Source: Desulfobacteraceae bacterium (GTDB taxonomy: Bacteria > Desulfobacterota > Desulfobacteria > Desulfobacterales > Desulfosalsimonadaceae). From it: a stretch of 11,738 nt of DNA. Below are positions 1-6,088 of this stretch, in pieces. Where the stretch lies: assembly GCA_003551985.1 (NCBI GenBank), contig PUOB01000062.1, forward strand, positions 1-11,738, written 5' to 3'. The notes below the pieces were generated by a model. That model saw nothing but the letters and a program-made list of their open reading frames with translations. It was not told where the DNA came from and did no database searches. A program made the translations under genes and the position numbers. Position 1 is the stretch's first letter, and every line of letters begins with the position of its first letter.

Positions 1-12
1 ATTATTCTTTTA

Positions 13-27
13 GCGGTTTTGAAACGC
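13..27. promoter_or_regulatory. Near-palindromic GTTTTGAAACGC element, copy 1
   Basis: GCGGTTTTGAAACGC is an almost perfect inverted repeat (GCG.TTT / AAACGC). A related perfect palindrome, CGTTTGAAACG, lies at 91-101. The two copies flank the putative promoter of the 84-residue gene, an arrangement typical of paired operators. The cognate regulator is not identifiable and the operator role is inference. Confidence 0.3.
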
Positions 28-34
28 AATAACA

Positions 35-48
35 TTGACTTATGTCAA
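35..48. promoter_or_regulatory. CRP/FNR-type palindrome TTGAC-N4-GTCAA
   Basis: TTGACTTATGTCAA is a perfect 5+5 inverted repeat with a 4-base spacer, the geometry of CRP/FNR-family operators (FNR: TTGAT-N4-ATCAA). TTGAC/GTCAA half-sites resemble, from memory, those of HcpR-type nitrosative-stress regulators of sulfate reducers. The same bases could act as a -35 box (TTGACT) with TAATAT at 56-61, although the 15-base spacer is short. An overlap of site and -35 would suggest repression rather than class II activation. The site is seen directly; the regulator is inferred. Confidence 0.45.
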
Positions 49-90
49 GAAGACGTAATATTAAAACTGTGTACAAAATCTACAGGGAAG

Positions 91-101
91 CGTTTGAAAC
101 G
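91..101. promoter_or_regulatory. Palindrome CGTTTGAAACG, copy 2
   Basis: This is a perfect palindrome with one central base, located between the putative promoter and the ribosome binding site of the gene at 129. It shares the TTTGAAACG core with the element at 13-27. It could be a downstream operator or a small leader hairpin. Confidence 0.3.
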
Positions 102-128
102 ACCATTTGAATCAATGAGGAGGATCTG

Positions 129-383
129 ATGTACGACAAGAAAGAACTTTGCGACAAAATCAGGGAAATTTACCCCGATATAGGGGAGTGCGGCATCAAC
201 GTGGACGTCGAGTATGATGAGGCGCAGAAAGCCTGGGTTGTTGACCTGAAAAAAGACCACCATGAACTGAAAACGTACCTTGAGCCGGATGACGCAGAGA
301 CCTGCATGAACGGAAAGCAATGCATCGGCCTGGGCATCCAGATTGCCCAGTTGAAGGACAATATAAACAGGGGCGTTTCCTGA
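129..383 (+). CDS. Small acidic conserved-looking hypothetical protein (84 aa)
   Basis: I do not recognise a named family. The ATG start is preceded by a strong Shine-Dalgarno (GAGGAGG, about 117-123). The product is acidic, has no signal peptide or membrane segment, and looks like a compact alpha/beta fold: an N-terminal helix (KKELCDKIREIYPDIG), a central strand region (INVDVEYDE..KAWVVDLKK) and a C-terminal helix (GLGIQIAQLKDNI). Cysteines at 8, 17, 59 and 65 include a C-x5-C pair (CMNGKQC), but there is no clear metal-binding motif. It is separated by 209 bases from the downstream sigma-54 regulator, so co-transcription is uncertain. The palindromes upstream suggest that it is regulated. 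Coding is supported by the RBS and by sensible composition; function is unknown. Confidence 0.8.
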   Translation: MYDKKELCDKIREIYPDIGECGINVDVEYDEAQKAWVVDLKKDHHELKTYLEPDDAETCMNGKQCIGLGIQIAQLKDNINRGVS

Positions 384-428
384 TAGCAGGACGGAATCGG
401 CCCTGTGGGCGGGATCGGCGCCTGGCTG

Positions 429-456
429 CCCCGTTCACGGGGTCGCTTTATTCGTT
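429..456 (+). terminator. Possible weak intrinsic terminator after the 84-aa gene
   Basis: CCCCG-TTCA-CGGGG (429-442) forms a 5-bp GC-only hairpin, followed by a T-rich run (TCGCTTTATTCGTTT). The U-tract is interrupted, so termination may be partial. The remaining intergenic sequence to 592 shows no convincing sigma-54 or sigma-70 promoter. Confidence 0.3.
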
Positions 457-592
457 TCCGGGCTTTTGTTTGGGCACATTCCACGGAAGTAAGGCGGCTT
501 CTTTCTGCAAAAATACCGTCGCGGCTGGAATAACAAGCTTTTTACGAAGCCGCCATCGGGCAGGTTGAAAGATAGGTTGAAAAAGAAGAGAT

Positions 593-1963
593 ATGCAGGA
601 ACAGATTCTTGAAACACTGTTGTCGGACTCCCGCAACCTGGTGCATATACTGGACAACCTGAAGGAAGGCATTATCGCCCATGACCTGGAGCGGCGCATC
701 TTTTTTTTTAACCATGCCGCTGAAGTGATAACCGGTTATGATCGAAAGGATGTTCTGCACAAGGACTGCCATGAAGCCTTTGGTGCGCCGTTTTGCGGTG
801 GACGATGCCTTTTTGCCGTTGAAGTGGATGAAAACACGCGAAACATGCTCGCCGAAGGCCTGGAATATCCTGTCAGCATCGTTACGAAAGACGGGGAAAG
901 CAGGGATGTCGAGATGTGCGTCAATCCATTGCGGGATGAAAACAACCGCATTGTGGGCGTCCTCGCACTTATGCAGGACATGACGGAGATCCTGCGCTAT
1001 AAGTTGAAAACCGGAGAAATGACAGGGTTCGGCTGCATTATAGGGCAAAACCATATGATGCTGCAGGTGTTCCAGCAGATACGCGACTTGTCCGATTATG
1101 ATTACCCCGTGCACATATACGGCGAAACCGGTACGGGCAAGGAGTTGGTGGCCGAAGCCATCCACAATGAAAGCCGGCGCAGCGGCGCACCGTTTGTTCC
1201 GGTCAACTGCGGCGCGCTGCCGTCAGGGCTTATAGAAAGTGAGCTTTTCGGTCATGTAAAAGGCGCTTTTACGGGGGCCATTAGAGACAAAAAGGGCCGT
1301 TTCGAACTGGCGCACGGGGGGTCCCTCTTTCTTGACGAAGTGTCGGAGCTGCCAAAGGATTTGCAGGTCAAGCTGCTACGATTTCTTCAGACGGGCAAAT
1401 TTGAAAGTGTCGGCAGTGAAAAGACCTCGTCTGTGGATGTCCGTATCATCAGCGCGACCAATAAAAACCTCGATGAAGCGGTCAGCAGTGGGGCATTCCG
1501 GGAGGATCTGTATTACCGCCTGAACGTTATCCCTGTAAAACTGCCGCCCCTGCGTGACCGCAAAAATGATATACCCCTGCTTGTTGAACATTTTCTCGAT
1601 GTGTTTTCAAAGGACAGTCGGGGAGAGACGCCAAAGGTGGTGTCAAAAGATGCCTTGTCGCTTATGATGGACTACCATTGGCCGGGAAACGTCCGGCAAT
1701 TGCAGAATGTTTTGCAGTTTGCCATTGTCAAAAGCGCCGGCAAAATAATCCAACCGCCCCATCTTCCCATGGAGTTGCGGGATAATGACATTGTGCCGCC
1801 CGCAAGGGGGCCCGGCAAGAAACTGGATGAAAACGCCGTCCGGCTGGCGCTGGAAAAAACAGGCGGCAACAAGGTCAAGGCCTCGCGGATGCTGGGTGTC
1901 GGCAGGGCGACATTGTACCGCTTTTTAAACGAGCATCCCCAAAGTGTGCCAGAGATTGTGTGA
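593..1963 (+). CDS. PAS-domain sigma-54-dependent transcriptional activator (Fis-type HTH)
   Basis: This is a bacterial enhancer-binding protein that would open sigma-54 RNA polymerase complexes by ATP hydrolysis. Domains in order are an N-terminal PAS sensor (about 12-135), an AAA+ domain (about 148-385) and a Fis-like helix-turn-helix (about 412-446, GGNKVKASRMLGVGRATLYR). Walker A is GETGTGKE (177-184), the sigma-54 contact loop is a canonical GAFTGA (224-229), and Walker B is GGSLFLDE (242-249). FREDLYYRL (302-310) and WPGNVRQL (363-370) are also intact, so it should be competent. The PAS domain carries C59, C68 and C72 (C-x8-C-x3-C), suggesting redox or metal/Fe-S sensing (inference). 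There is no receiver domain, so it is not a classical response regulator. The RBS GAAGAG lies a few bases upstream. Its targets are not visible here. Confidence 0.95.
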   Translation: MQEQILETLLSDSRNLVHILDNLKEGIIAHDLERRIFFFNHAAEVITGYDRKDVLHKDCHEAFGAPFCGGRCLFAVEVDENTRNMLAEGLEYPVSIVTKDGESRDVEMCVNPLRDENNRIVGVLALMQDMTEILRYKLKTGEMTGFGCIIGQNHMMLQVFQQIRDLSDYDYPVHIYGETGTGKELVAEAIHNESRRSGAPFVPVNCGALPSGLIESELFGHVKGAFTGAIRDKKGRFELAHGGSLFLDEVSELPKDLQVKLLRFLQTGKFESVGSEKTSSVDVRIISATNKNLDEAVSSGAFREDLYYRLNVIPVKLPPLRDRKNDIPLLVEHFLDVFSKDSRGETPKVVSKDALSLMMDYHWPGNVRQLQNVLQFAIVKSAGKIIQPPHLPMELRDNDIVPPARGPGKKLDENAVRLALEKTGGNKVKASRMLGVGRATLYRFLNEHPQSVPEIV

Positions 1964-2014
1964 AGGGGAGGCTTTTTGGATTCACCGTCCACCCCCTCCC
2001 GCCTTTCATCAGGG

Positions 2015-2761
2015 TCAGGGCAGCTTCCATGCAAGCGGGTTCCTGAGGCGTATTCCCGCCAGGTCGATATGGACGTCATATGCCATTATCTCCACGCCGT
2101 TTCTCAATGCCGCACGGAGTTCCTTCCCGTAGGCGGCGTCAATATGGTCCGCGGGCTCGAATGAGGCGGCATCCATCCGCTGCACCAGAAAAAACATCGC
2201 GCACCGGTGCCCGGCTTTTACCAGGTTCTGCAATTCCACGAGGTGGTTTTTCCCCCGGGATGTTACGGCATCCGGAAAAAAAGCGACGCGGTTCTCCACC
2301 AGCGTCGAATTTTTGATTTCAACATAACATTCGGCCCCGTCGCCATTGCCAAGCATCAGATCAAAGCGCGTGTGCGCGCCCGCCCGGACCTCGCGCCTTA
2401 TTGTTTCATATCCCCCGAGGCCCGCCACGGTCCCGGTTTTTACGGCCTGGTACACAAGCCGGTTGGGAACCTGGGTGTTTATTCCCACCAGAGAATCCGG
2501 CATGTCGATAAGTTCCCACGTGTACTTGAGCTTTCGCTTCGGCGAGTTTTGGAGCGAAACATATACCGGCCGGCCGGGGGTGCTGCATCCTGTCATCCGC
2601 CCGGAATTCGGGCAATGGGCCGTGATCGTTTCACCTGTCTCAAGTGTTATATCTGCTAAGAACCGTTTATAGCGTTTCACCAGGATGCCGGGTATGAGCG
2701 CGGGCCATGCAAGGCAGGGGGTGCCATGACCGCATTCGGGAACCGTATTTATTGCTTCCAT
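2015..2761 (-). CDS. sfsA: SfsA family protein (sugar fermentation stimulation protein)
   Basis: The 248-residue product matches the SfsA family over its full length (usual length about 230-240). Visible hallmarks are VKRYKRFLAD near the N-terminus (OB-like DNA-binding part), HCPNSGRM.GC..PG (49-63), KLKYTWELI, LVGINTQVPN, and the PD-(D/E)xK nuclease-like core with D134, E148 and K150 (RFDLML ... CYVEIKNSTL). FFPDAVTSRGKNHL.EL, VQRMDAASFEPADHID and the GVEIMAYDV end are also present. E. coli SfsA was described as a DNA-binding protein affecting maltose metabolism; the biochemical role of the family is still unclear. The start has GGAG 8 bases upstream on the minus strand. The gene converges with the sigma-54 regulator and has a hairpin repeat 18 bases beyond its start codon, which may affect its expression. 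Confidence 0.95.
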   Translation of the reverse strand: MEAINTVPECGHGTPCLAWPALIPGILVKRYKRFLADITLETGETITAHCPNSGRMTGCSTPGRPVYVSLQNSPKRKLKYTWELIDMPDSLVGINTQVPNRLVYQAVKTGTVAGLGGYETIRREVRAGAHTRFDLMLGNGDGAECYVEIKNSTLVENRVAFFPDAVTSRGKNHLVELQNLVKAGHRCAMFFLVQRMDAASFEPADHIDAAYGKELRAALRNGVEIMAYDVHIDLAGIRLRNPLAWKLP

Positions 2762-2778
2762 CCAATAGTCTCCGTCAT

Positions 2779-2808
2779 TGTAGGGGCGAAAGATTTTTCG
2801 CCCCTACA
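2779..2808. repeat. Perfect 13-bp hairpin; core of a dispersed repeat family
   Basis: TGTAGGGGCGAAA, loop GATT, then TTTCGCCCCTACA form a perfect inverted repeat. The same core occurs at 8421-8444 and 8593-8616, but in the opposite orientation (loop AATC). Downstream of this copy, TTTTGATAAAGTC (2838-2850) matches the terminal repeat of the 8545-8684 element at nearly the same distance from the hairpin (29 versus 31 bases). So 2779-2852 looks like a partial, inverted copy of that element. It lies directly upstream of sfsA. Confidence 0.8.
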
Positions 2809-2852
2809 GCAATCCTCAGCTGAAATGCGTCAATGCGTTTTGATAAAGTCTC

Positions 2853-3186
2853 AACGCGTCAATGAAACACATCTGTACCATAAAAACTGATACACGCAAG
2901 GTTTTTAAAGGGGGAAAGGGGGCATCGAAAAAACTCTCCGGCACCGGCGGGTTGGCCGTGTGCGCGGGGTTGGCGATGATCTGCCGAAAATCCCTTTAAA
3001 TTGGCATGTATTTTGAAAGATAATTACAGGTAATGAAGAAACGGGCGTAAACAATTTTTTATTGCCGTGCCATTGCCGGTGCCACTGACTGACGCCTGGG
3101 AAAAACGACCGGCAGAAACGGTTGGCTGGCAATAATAAAATATCTGTTTATATTGGGTTGAAATAAGACAAATTCGGATTAAACTA
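2853..3186. other. Long intergenic region upstream of the oxidative-stress block
   Basis: No convincing gene is seen on either strand. The stretch is rich in G/A runs (about 2910-2922). It holds two separated TTTAAAGGG / CCCTTTAAA arms (about 2904-2913 and 2993-3001) and an AT-rich stretch with imperfect dyad symmetry (AATAATAAAATATCTGTTTATATT, 3131-3154) just upstream of the first gene of the block. The AT-rich part is the most likely place for a promoter or a PerR/Fur-like operator. No clear -35/-10 pair or -24/-12 pair was found. Confidence 0.35.
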
Positions 3187-3384
3187 TTGAAAGCGTCGAA
3201 TGAAAATATTAAAACTACTTTGAAGTTGGCAAATTCCCTGCTTGAACTGGCGGAGAAGGGAGATCTTGAGCGTGACGACGTGGGGTGCGGCGTTTTATAC
3301 GGCATTGTTCGGGATGCCGCCTACAAGATCCGGAAGGTTGCCGAAATGGAAAAAGCGATGCACATAAAAATGAAGAAATGGTAA
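3187..3384 (+). CDS. Small helical hypothetical protein (65 aa), TTG start
   Basis: The reading frame has no ATG before the conserved-looking part. TTG at 3187 is the only reasonable start, because an in-frame stop lies at 3136-3138 with no ATG or GTG after it. The product is predicted to be mostly helical and charged: an N-terminal amphipathic helix (NIKTTLKLANSLLELAEKGD), a glycine/cysteine turn (DDVGCGVLYG) and a second helix (IVRDAAYKIRKVAEMEKAMH). It resembles, from memory, short unnamed proteins of sulfate reducers, but I cannot assign a function. No signal peptide or metal motif is visible and there is a single Cys. It lies 52 bases upstream of rubrerythrin in the same direction, so it is probably the first gene of that transcript. 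The RBS is weak (CGGAT). Confidence 0.6.
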   Translation: MKASNENIKTTLKLANSLLELAEKGDLERDDVGCGVLYGIVRDAAYKIRKVAEMEKAMHIKMKKW

Positions 3385-3436
3385 TGATCCGAATTCGTGA
3401 CGACGAAACTGGCTTACAATCTGAATTGGAGGAGGA

Positions 3437-4015
3437 ATGAAAAGCGTAAAGGGAACACAGACAGAAAAGAATCTTTTGACGGCATTTGCAGGCGAATCGC
3501 AGGCGAGAAACCGATACACCTATTTTGCAAGTGCTGCCAAAAAAGAAGGATACGAGCAGATTTCTGCAATATTCACCGAAACCGCCAACCAGGAAAAGGA
3601 GCATGCCAAGCGGTTTTTCAAGTTTCTTGAAGGCGGCGATGCAACGGTTTCGGCTGATTTCCCCGCCGGCGTGGTCGGTTCGACCCTGGAAAACCTGAAA
3701 GCCGCGGCCGACGGGGAGCAATACGAGCATTCGGACATGTATCCCGGCTTCGCCCAAATCGCGCGCGAAGAAGGGTTCGAGGCTGTAGCCAAAGTGTTTG
3801 ATATGGTAAGCGTCGCTGAAAAACAGCATGAGAAGCGTTACCGGGACCTGGCGGCCAATATTGAAAACAACAGGGTTTTCCAGCGTGATGAAAAAACCAC
3901 CTGGCGGTGCCTTAACTGCGGGTACCTTGAGGCGGATGCCCTGGAGGCGCCGGTACAGTGCCCCGCCTGCGCCCATCCCAAGGCATATTTCGAATTGCTT
4001 GGCGAAAACTGGTAG
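3437..4015 (+). CDS. rbr: Rubrerythrin
   Basis: This is a cytoplasmic non-heme iron peroxidase that reduces hydrogen peroxide using electrons from rubredoxin-type donors. The 192 residues cover the complete family. The N-terminal four-helix diiron domain has ligand candidates E20, E53, H56, E94, E97, E128 and H131, matching the Desulfovibrio vulgaris pattern almost residue for residue. The C-terminal rubredoxin-like Fe(S-Cys)4 domain has C158, C161, C175 and C178, with 13 residues between the cysteine pairs. The start is fixed by a strong GGAGGAGG (3428-3435) immediately upstream. It sits at the head of a run of O2/ROS-defence genes and is followed 60 bases later by a second diiron protein. 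Nothing is missing, and it should be active. Confidence 0.98.
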   Translation: MKSVKGTQTEKNLLTAFAGESQARNRYTYFASAAKKEGYEQISAIFTETANQEKEHAKRFFKFLEGGDATVSADFPAGVVGSTLENLKAAADGEQYEHSDMYPGFAQIAREEGFEAVAKVFDMVSVAEKQHEKRYRDLAANIENNRVFQRDEKTTWRCLNCGYLEADALEAPVQCPACAHPKAYFELLGENW

Positions 4016-4075
4016 TGGGGATTATATTTTTAATGGGTGCATCATGCACCGTTTCAGTATTCTGGAGGAGGATTA

Positions 4076-4555
4076 ATGACTGCATATGATTTTACTGCTG
4101 ATGACGTTTTTGAGCTTGCAGAAGATATCGAGGTCAACGGCCTGGAATTTTATAAAAACGCCGCGGCTAAGGTGACGGATGAATCGCATAAAAAGCTGCT
4201 TCTGGACCTTGCGGATATGGAGCTTACGCACAAGAAGATATTTGAGGGAATGCGCAAGGATCTGGCGGGAATGGAAAAACAGGAGACGGTATTCGATCCG
4301 GAGGGGGATGCTGCTGCCTATATAAAGGCCCTTGCGGATATACGGGTGTTTTTTGAAAAGGAAATCGACACTTCCTCAATGGAAGAGATCCTTAAAGCGG
4401 CCATTACCGCGGAAAAGGATTCCATTGTCCTGTATACGGGAATGAAGGAATTCGTCCCGGAAAAATACGGTAAAAACCGGTTGGACAATATCATTAAAGA
4501 AGAGATGGGGCACATACGCCTTTTAAGCCGGGAGCTTAAAAAACTGAAAGCATAA
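4076..4555 (+). CDS. Rubrerythrin-like / ferritin-like diiron protein without rubredoxin domain
   Basis: The 159-residue protein is a single four-helix bundle of the ferritin-like superfamily. Likely diiron ligands are E19 (IEVNG), E49-x2-H52 (MELTHKK), E113 (TAEKDS) and E143-x2-H146 (EEMGHIRLL), the E/ExxH/E/ExxH pattern. It lacks the rubredoxin domain of rubrerythrin, so electrons must come from a separate carrier; rubredoxin and the rubredoxin-like protein are encoded downstream. The start at 4076 is chosen because GGAGGAGG (4064-4071) lies just before it. An in-frame ATG at 4037 would add 13 residues but has no such site. A role in peroxide reduction or iron handling is likely; the exact reaction is not known from sequence. 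Confidence 0.9.
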   Translation: MTAYDFTADDVFELAEDIEVNGLEFYKNAAAKVTDESHKKLLLDLADMELTHKKIFEGMRKDLAGMEKQETVFDPEGDAAAYIKALADIRVFFEKEIDTSSMEEILKAAITAEKDSIVLYTGMKEFVPEKYGKNRLDNIIKEEMGHIRLLSRELKKLKA

Positions 4556-4594
4556 GGCTGGATCGGATACGAATCAAGCGAAAGGAGAGAACTT

Positions 4595-4969
4595 ATGGCC
4601 AAACAACTTGAGATTTACAAATGCGATGTGTGCGGCAATATCGTCGAGGTCTTCCAGGGCGGTCAGGGGGAGCTCGTATGCTGCGAGCAGCCCATGAACC
4701 TGCAAACGGAAAATACCGTTGACGCCGCAAAGGAAAAACACGTCCCGGTTATCGAAAAAGCCGAGGGCGGGGTGACGGTAAAGATCGGCGAAGTCCCGCA
4801 TCCCATGGAGGAAAAACATTACATCCAGTGGATCGAAGTGGTGGCCGACGGCAGGTGCTATACGAAATTCCTGAAACCCGGGGATGCCCCCGAGGCGTTT
4901 TTCTGCATCGATGCCGCCGACATTCGCGCCAGGGAGTACTGTAATTTACACGGACACTGGGTTAAATAG
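4595..4969 (+). CDS. dfx: Desulfoferrodoxin (superoxide reductase, two-iron class)
   Basis: This cytoplasmic enzyme reduces superoxide to hydrogen peroxide without making O2. At 124 residues it is the typical length. The N-terminal desulforedoxin-like centre I has C10, C13, C29 and C30. The catalytic centre II (Fe with four His and one Cys) is complete: H49, H69, H75, C116 and H119. The conserved E47-K48 pair (EKHVP) is present next to H49. It therefore belongs to the 2Fe class, also called rbo in Desulfovibrio. The peroxide formed can be removed by the two diiron proteins upstream. AAGGAGAG (4582-4589) precedes the ATG. The stop codon overlaps the first bases of a 143-bp palindrome. Confidence 0.98.
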   Translation: MAKQLEIYKCDVCGNIVEVFQGGQGELVCCEQPMNLQTENTVDAAKEKHVPVIEKAEGGVTVKIGEVPHPMEEKHYIQWIEVVADGRCYTKFLKPGDAPEAFFCIDAADIRAREYCNLHGHWVK

Positions 4970-5110
4970 TGGCTGAACGAAAACCGTCTTTTTCACCAAT
5001 TTCTGCGTCAGGCTCAAATTTTAATCCTCAAAATACGTTAGTATTCCTGCGGTTTAAAATTTTCGTCTTCCTTGAACTTGGAGAAAAATCCTGGTTTTCG
5101 TCCGGCCACT
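4968..5110. repeat. 143-bp imperfect palindrome between dfx and the rubredoxin-like gene
   Basis: The outer arms AGTGGCTGAACGAAAACC (4968-4985) and GGTTTTCGTCCGGCCACT (5093-5110) pair at 16 of 18 positions. Inside, TTTTTCACCAA pairs with TTGGAGAAAAA (one mismatch), AAATTTTAA pairs with TTAAAATTT, and the apex ATAC-GTTA-GTAT (5033-5044) sits at the exact centre. The whole intergenic stretch can therefore fold into one long hairpin. It has no coding frame with an RBS. It may be a repeat-type (MITE/REP-like) insertion, an mRNA processing or stability element, or a structured RNA. It starts within the dfx stop codon. Confidence 0.8.
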
Positions 5111-5138
5111 AAATCGTGCCCGTCCAGAAATGGCCAAT

Positions 5139-5155
5139 TTGTTCAAATCGAACAA
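5139..5155. promoter_or_regulatory. Small palindrome TTGTTC-N5-GAACAA before the rubredoxin-like gene
   Basis: A perfect 6+6 inverted repeat with 5-base spacer lies a few bases before the Shine-Dalgarno at 5160-5166. It could be an operator or a leader hairpin limiting translation. No promoter boxes are clear around it. Confidence 0.3.
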
Positions 5156-5172
5156 CAAACAGGAGAGTCCCT

Positions 5173-5340
5173 ATGGCTAGTTGGAAATGCACCAATTGCG
5201 GGTACACATTCGAGGCGGAGGCACCGCCGGATCAATGTCCGTCCTGCAAAGCCAAATGCGAGTTTGTGGATAATTCGTGCTATACGCCCGATTGCGAGGA
5301 AAAAGGGGTGGATGATCGAATAGGGCGCCAAAAAAAATAG
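5173..5340 (+). CDS. Small rubredoxin-like protein (Rdl / RCKP-like, 55 aa)
   Basis: The 55-residue protein begins [19 protein letters not shown]. Its C6-x2-C9 and C22-x2-C25 pairs are separated by 12 residues, close to the spacing of the rubrerythrin tail domain (13) and unlike classical rubredoxin (29). It should bind one Fe(Cys)4 or a zinc. Three extra cysteines (C29, C36, C41) lie in the C-terminal part (NSCYTPDC), so a second site or disulfide is possible. It resembles the rubredoxin-like Rdl encoded with rubrerythrin in Desulfovibrio. The likely role is electron transfer to rubrerythrin-type proteins. The start is set by AGGAGAG (5160-5166); the in-frame ATG at 5116 has no RBS and runs through the preceding spacer. 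The stop codon overlaps the RBS of the flavodoxin gene, so the two are co-translated neighbours. Confidence 0.88.
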   Translation: MASWKCTNCGYTFEAEAPPDQCPSCKAKCEFVDNSCYTPDCEEKGVDDRIGRQKK

Positions 5341-5350
5341 GAGACGATAA

Positions 5351-5782
5351 ATGGCCAAAGCCTTGATCGTGTATTCGTCGAGGGCCGGGGAAACCCGGCA
5401 GATCGGCGAATTGATAGCAGAGGGGCTTCGATTTTCCGGGCTCGAGGTGGACGTGGTCGATGTAAAGACGGTAAAATCGGAAAAAGACCTTGCCGGCTAC
5501 GATGCCTACGTGTTCGGTTCCCCAACCTATCATGGCGATATGCTTGAACCCATGAAAACCATGCTTTTTATGGCCGAAAAGGTGGCCCTGGAAAACAAGG
5601 CTGGCGGGGCTTTTGGTGCGTTCGGGTGGAGCGGTGAATCACCGGAGCGTATTTATGGGACCATGAAAAACATTTTCCGAATGAACATGGTCGGCGCCCC
5701 GTTGATGCTGAAAAACAGTTCCCTTGGGGGCGGGATAAAAATGGCCCAGGATTACGGGCGTGAAATCGCCGCCAAGCTATAA
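5351..5782 (+). CDS. Flavodoxin (short chain, FprA-domain-like)
   Basis: The 143-residue single-domain flavodoxin carries one FMN for low-potential electron transfer in the cytoplasm. The start strand KALIVYSS is followed by the phosphate-binding loop SSRAGET (9-15). GSPTYHG (56-62) and GAFGWSGE (89-96) provide the isoalloxazine-contacting loops. The FGWSGE stretch is close to SYGWSGE in the flavodoxin domain of the flavodiiron protein encoded downstream, so this belongs to the FDP-type flavodoxin branch rather than the classical electron-transfer flavodoxins. AGGAGA (5339-5344) overlaps the stop codon of the previous gene, indicating one operon. It may serve as a partner or reserve electron donor for the diiron enzymes; the partner is inferred. 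Confidence 0.93.
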   Translation: MAKALIVYSSRAGETRQIGELIAEGLRFSGLEVDVVDVKTVKSEKDLAGYDAYVFGSPTYHGDMLEPMKTMLFMAEKVALENKAGGAFGAFGWSGESPERIYGTMKNIFRMNMVGAPLMLKNSSLGGGIKMAQDYGREIAAKL

Positions 5783-5863
5783 GACCCAGCGATAGAGATG
5801 GATTTAAGGAATTTTATTATTGGGTGTCCCGACAAGGGGTTCTTTAAAAAAATCCGGTTTCTT

Positions 5864-5891
5864 ACAACCTACAACTTACAACCTACAACCT
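5864..5891. repeat. Four tandem 7-bp units (ACAACCT) upstream of rubredoxin
   Basis: The units ACAACCT, ACAACTT, ACAACCT and ACAACCT are perfectly phased, with one substitution in unit 2. The array ends 8 bases before the GAGGAGGG Shine-Dalgarno of rubredoxin. Such short arrays can change in copy number by slippage and so alter leader length or spacing. Confidence 0.85.
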
Positions 5892-5912
5892 AAAAAACGA
5901 GGAGGGTAGACC

Positions 5913-6074
5913 ATGGATAAGTATGTATGCAGCGTATGCGGATATGTGTATGACCCGGCAAACGGTGATCCGGACAACGGCGTAGCGCCGGGAACAGCTT
6001 TCGGGGATCTGCCGGATGACTGGGAGTGCCCGGTATGCGGCGCGTCCAAGGATGATTTTGAAAAGCAGGCATAA
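5913..6074 (+). CDS. rub: Rubredoxin (53 aa)
   Basis: This is a classical rubredoxin, a one-iron electron carrier. Translation gives [20 protein letters not shown]..., with C6-x2-C9 and C39-x2-C42 ([13 protein letters not shown]), the conserved aromatic residues Y4, Y11, Y13, W37 and F49, and the usual 53-residue length. GAGGAGGG (5899-5906) is a strong RBS at good spacing. It is the expected direct electron donor to the flavodiiron protein encoded next and to rubrerythrin, as in the Desulfovibrio dfx-rub-roo arrangement. It is followed within 15 bases by an intrinsic terminator, so rubredoxin may be made in excess over the downstream flavodiiron protein. Confidence 0.98.
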   Translation: MDKYVCSVCGYVYDPANGDPDNGVAPGTAFGDLPDDWECPVCGASKDDFEKQA

Positions 6075-6088
6075 TTTCGTGAGCGGGG

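Noticed and set aside
492..508. GG...GC pair before the regulator gene as a sigma-54 promoter
   Set aside because: The spacing is 9 bases, not 10, and the surrounding consensus is poor.
1962..2012. Inverted GGGGAGG / CCCTCCC arms between the regulator and sfsA as a shared terminator
   Set aside because: Pairing needs several bulges and the loop is long; suggestive only.
3001..3018. Possible sigma-54 promoter TTGGCATGTATTTTGAAAG upstream of the oxidative-stress block
   Set aside because: The -24 GG is present but the -12 dinucleotide is GA instead of the nearly invariant GC.
3215..3976. Long open frame on the minus strand opposite rubrerythrin
   Set aside because: It lies antisense to a certain rubrerythrin gene, shows no family resemblance, and has composition expected of a shadow frame.
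4037..4075. Upstream ATG for the ferritin-like protein
   Set aside because: No ribosome binding site; a strong GGAGGAGG directly precedes the internal ATG at 4076, and homologues start like the shorter form.
5800..5855. Imperfect inverted repeat after flavodoxin (GGATTTAAGGAA / TTCTTTAAAAAAATCC)
   Set aside because: It needs a four-base bulge and lacks a T-run after the stem, so it is not convincing as a terminator.
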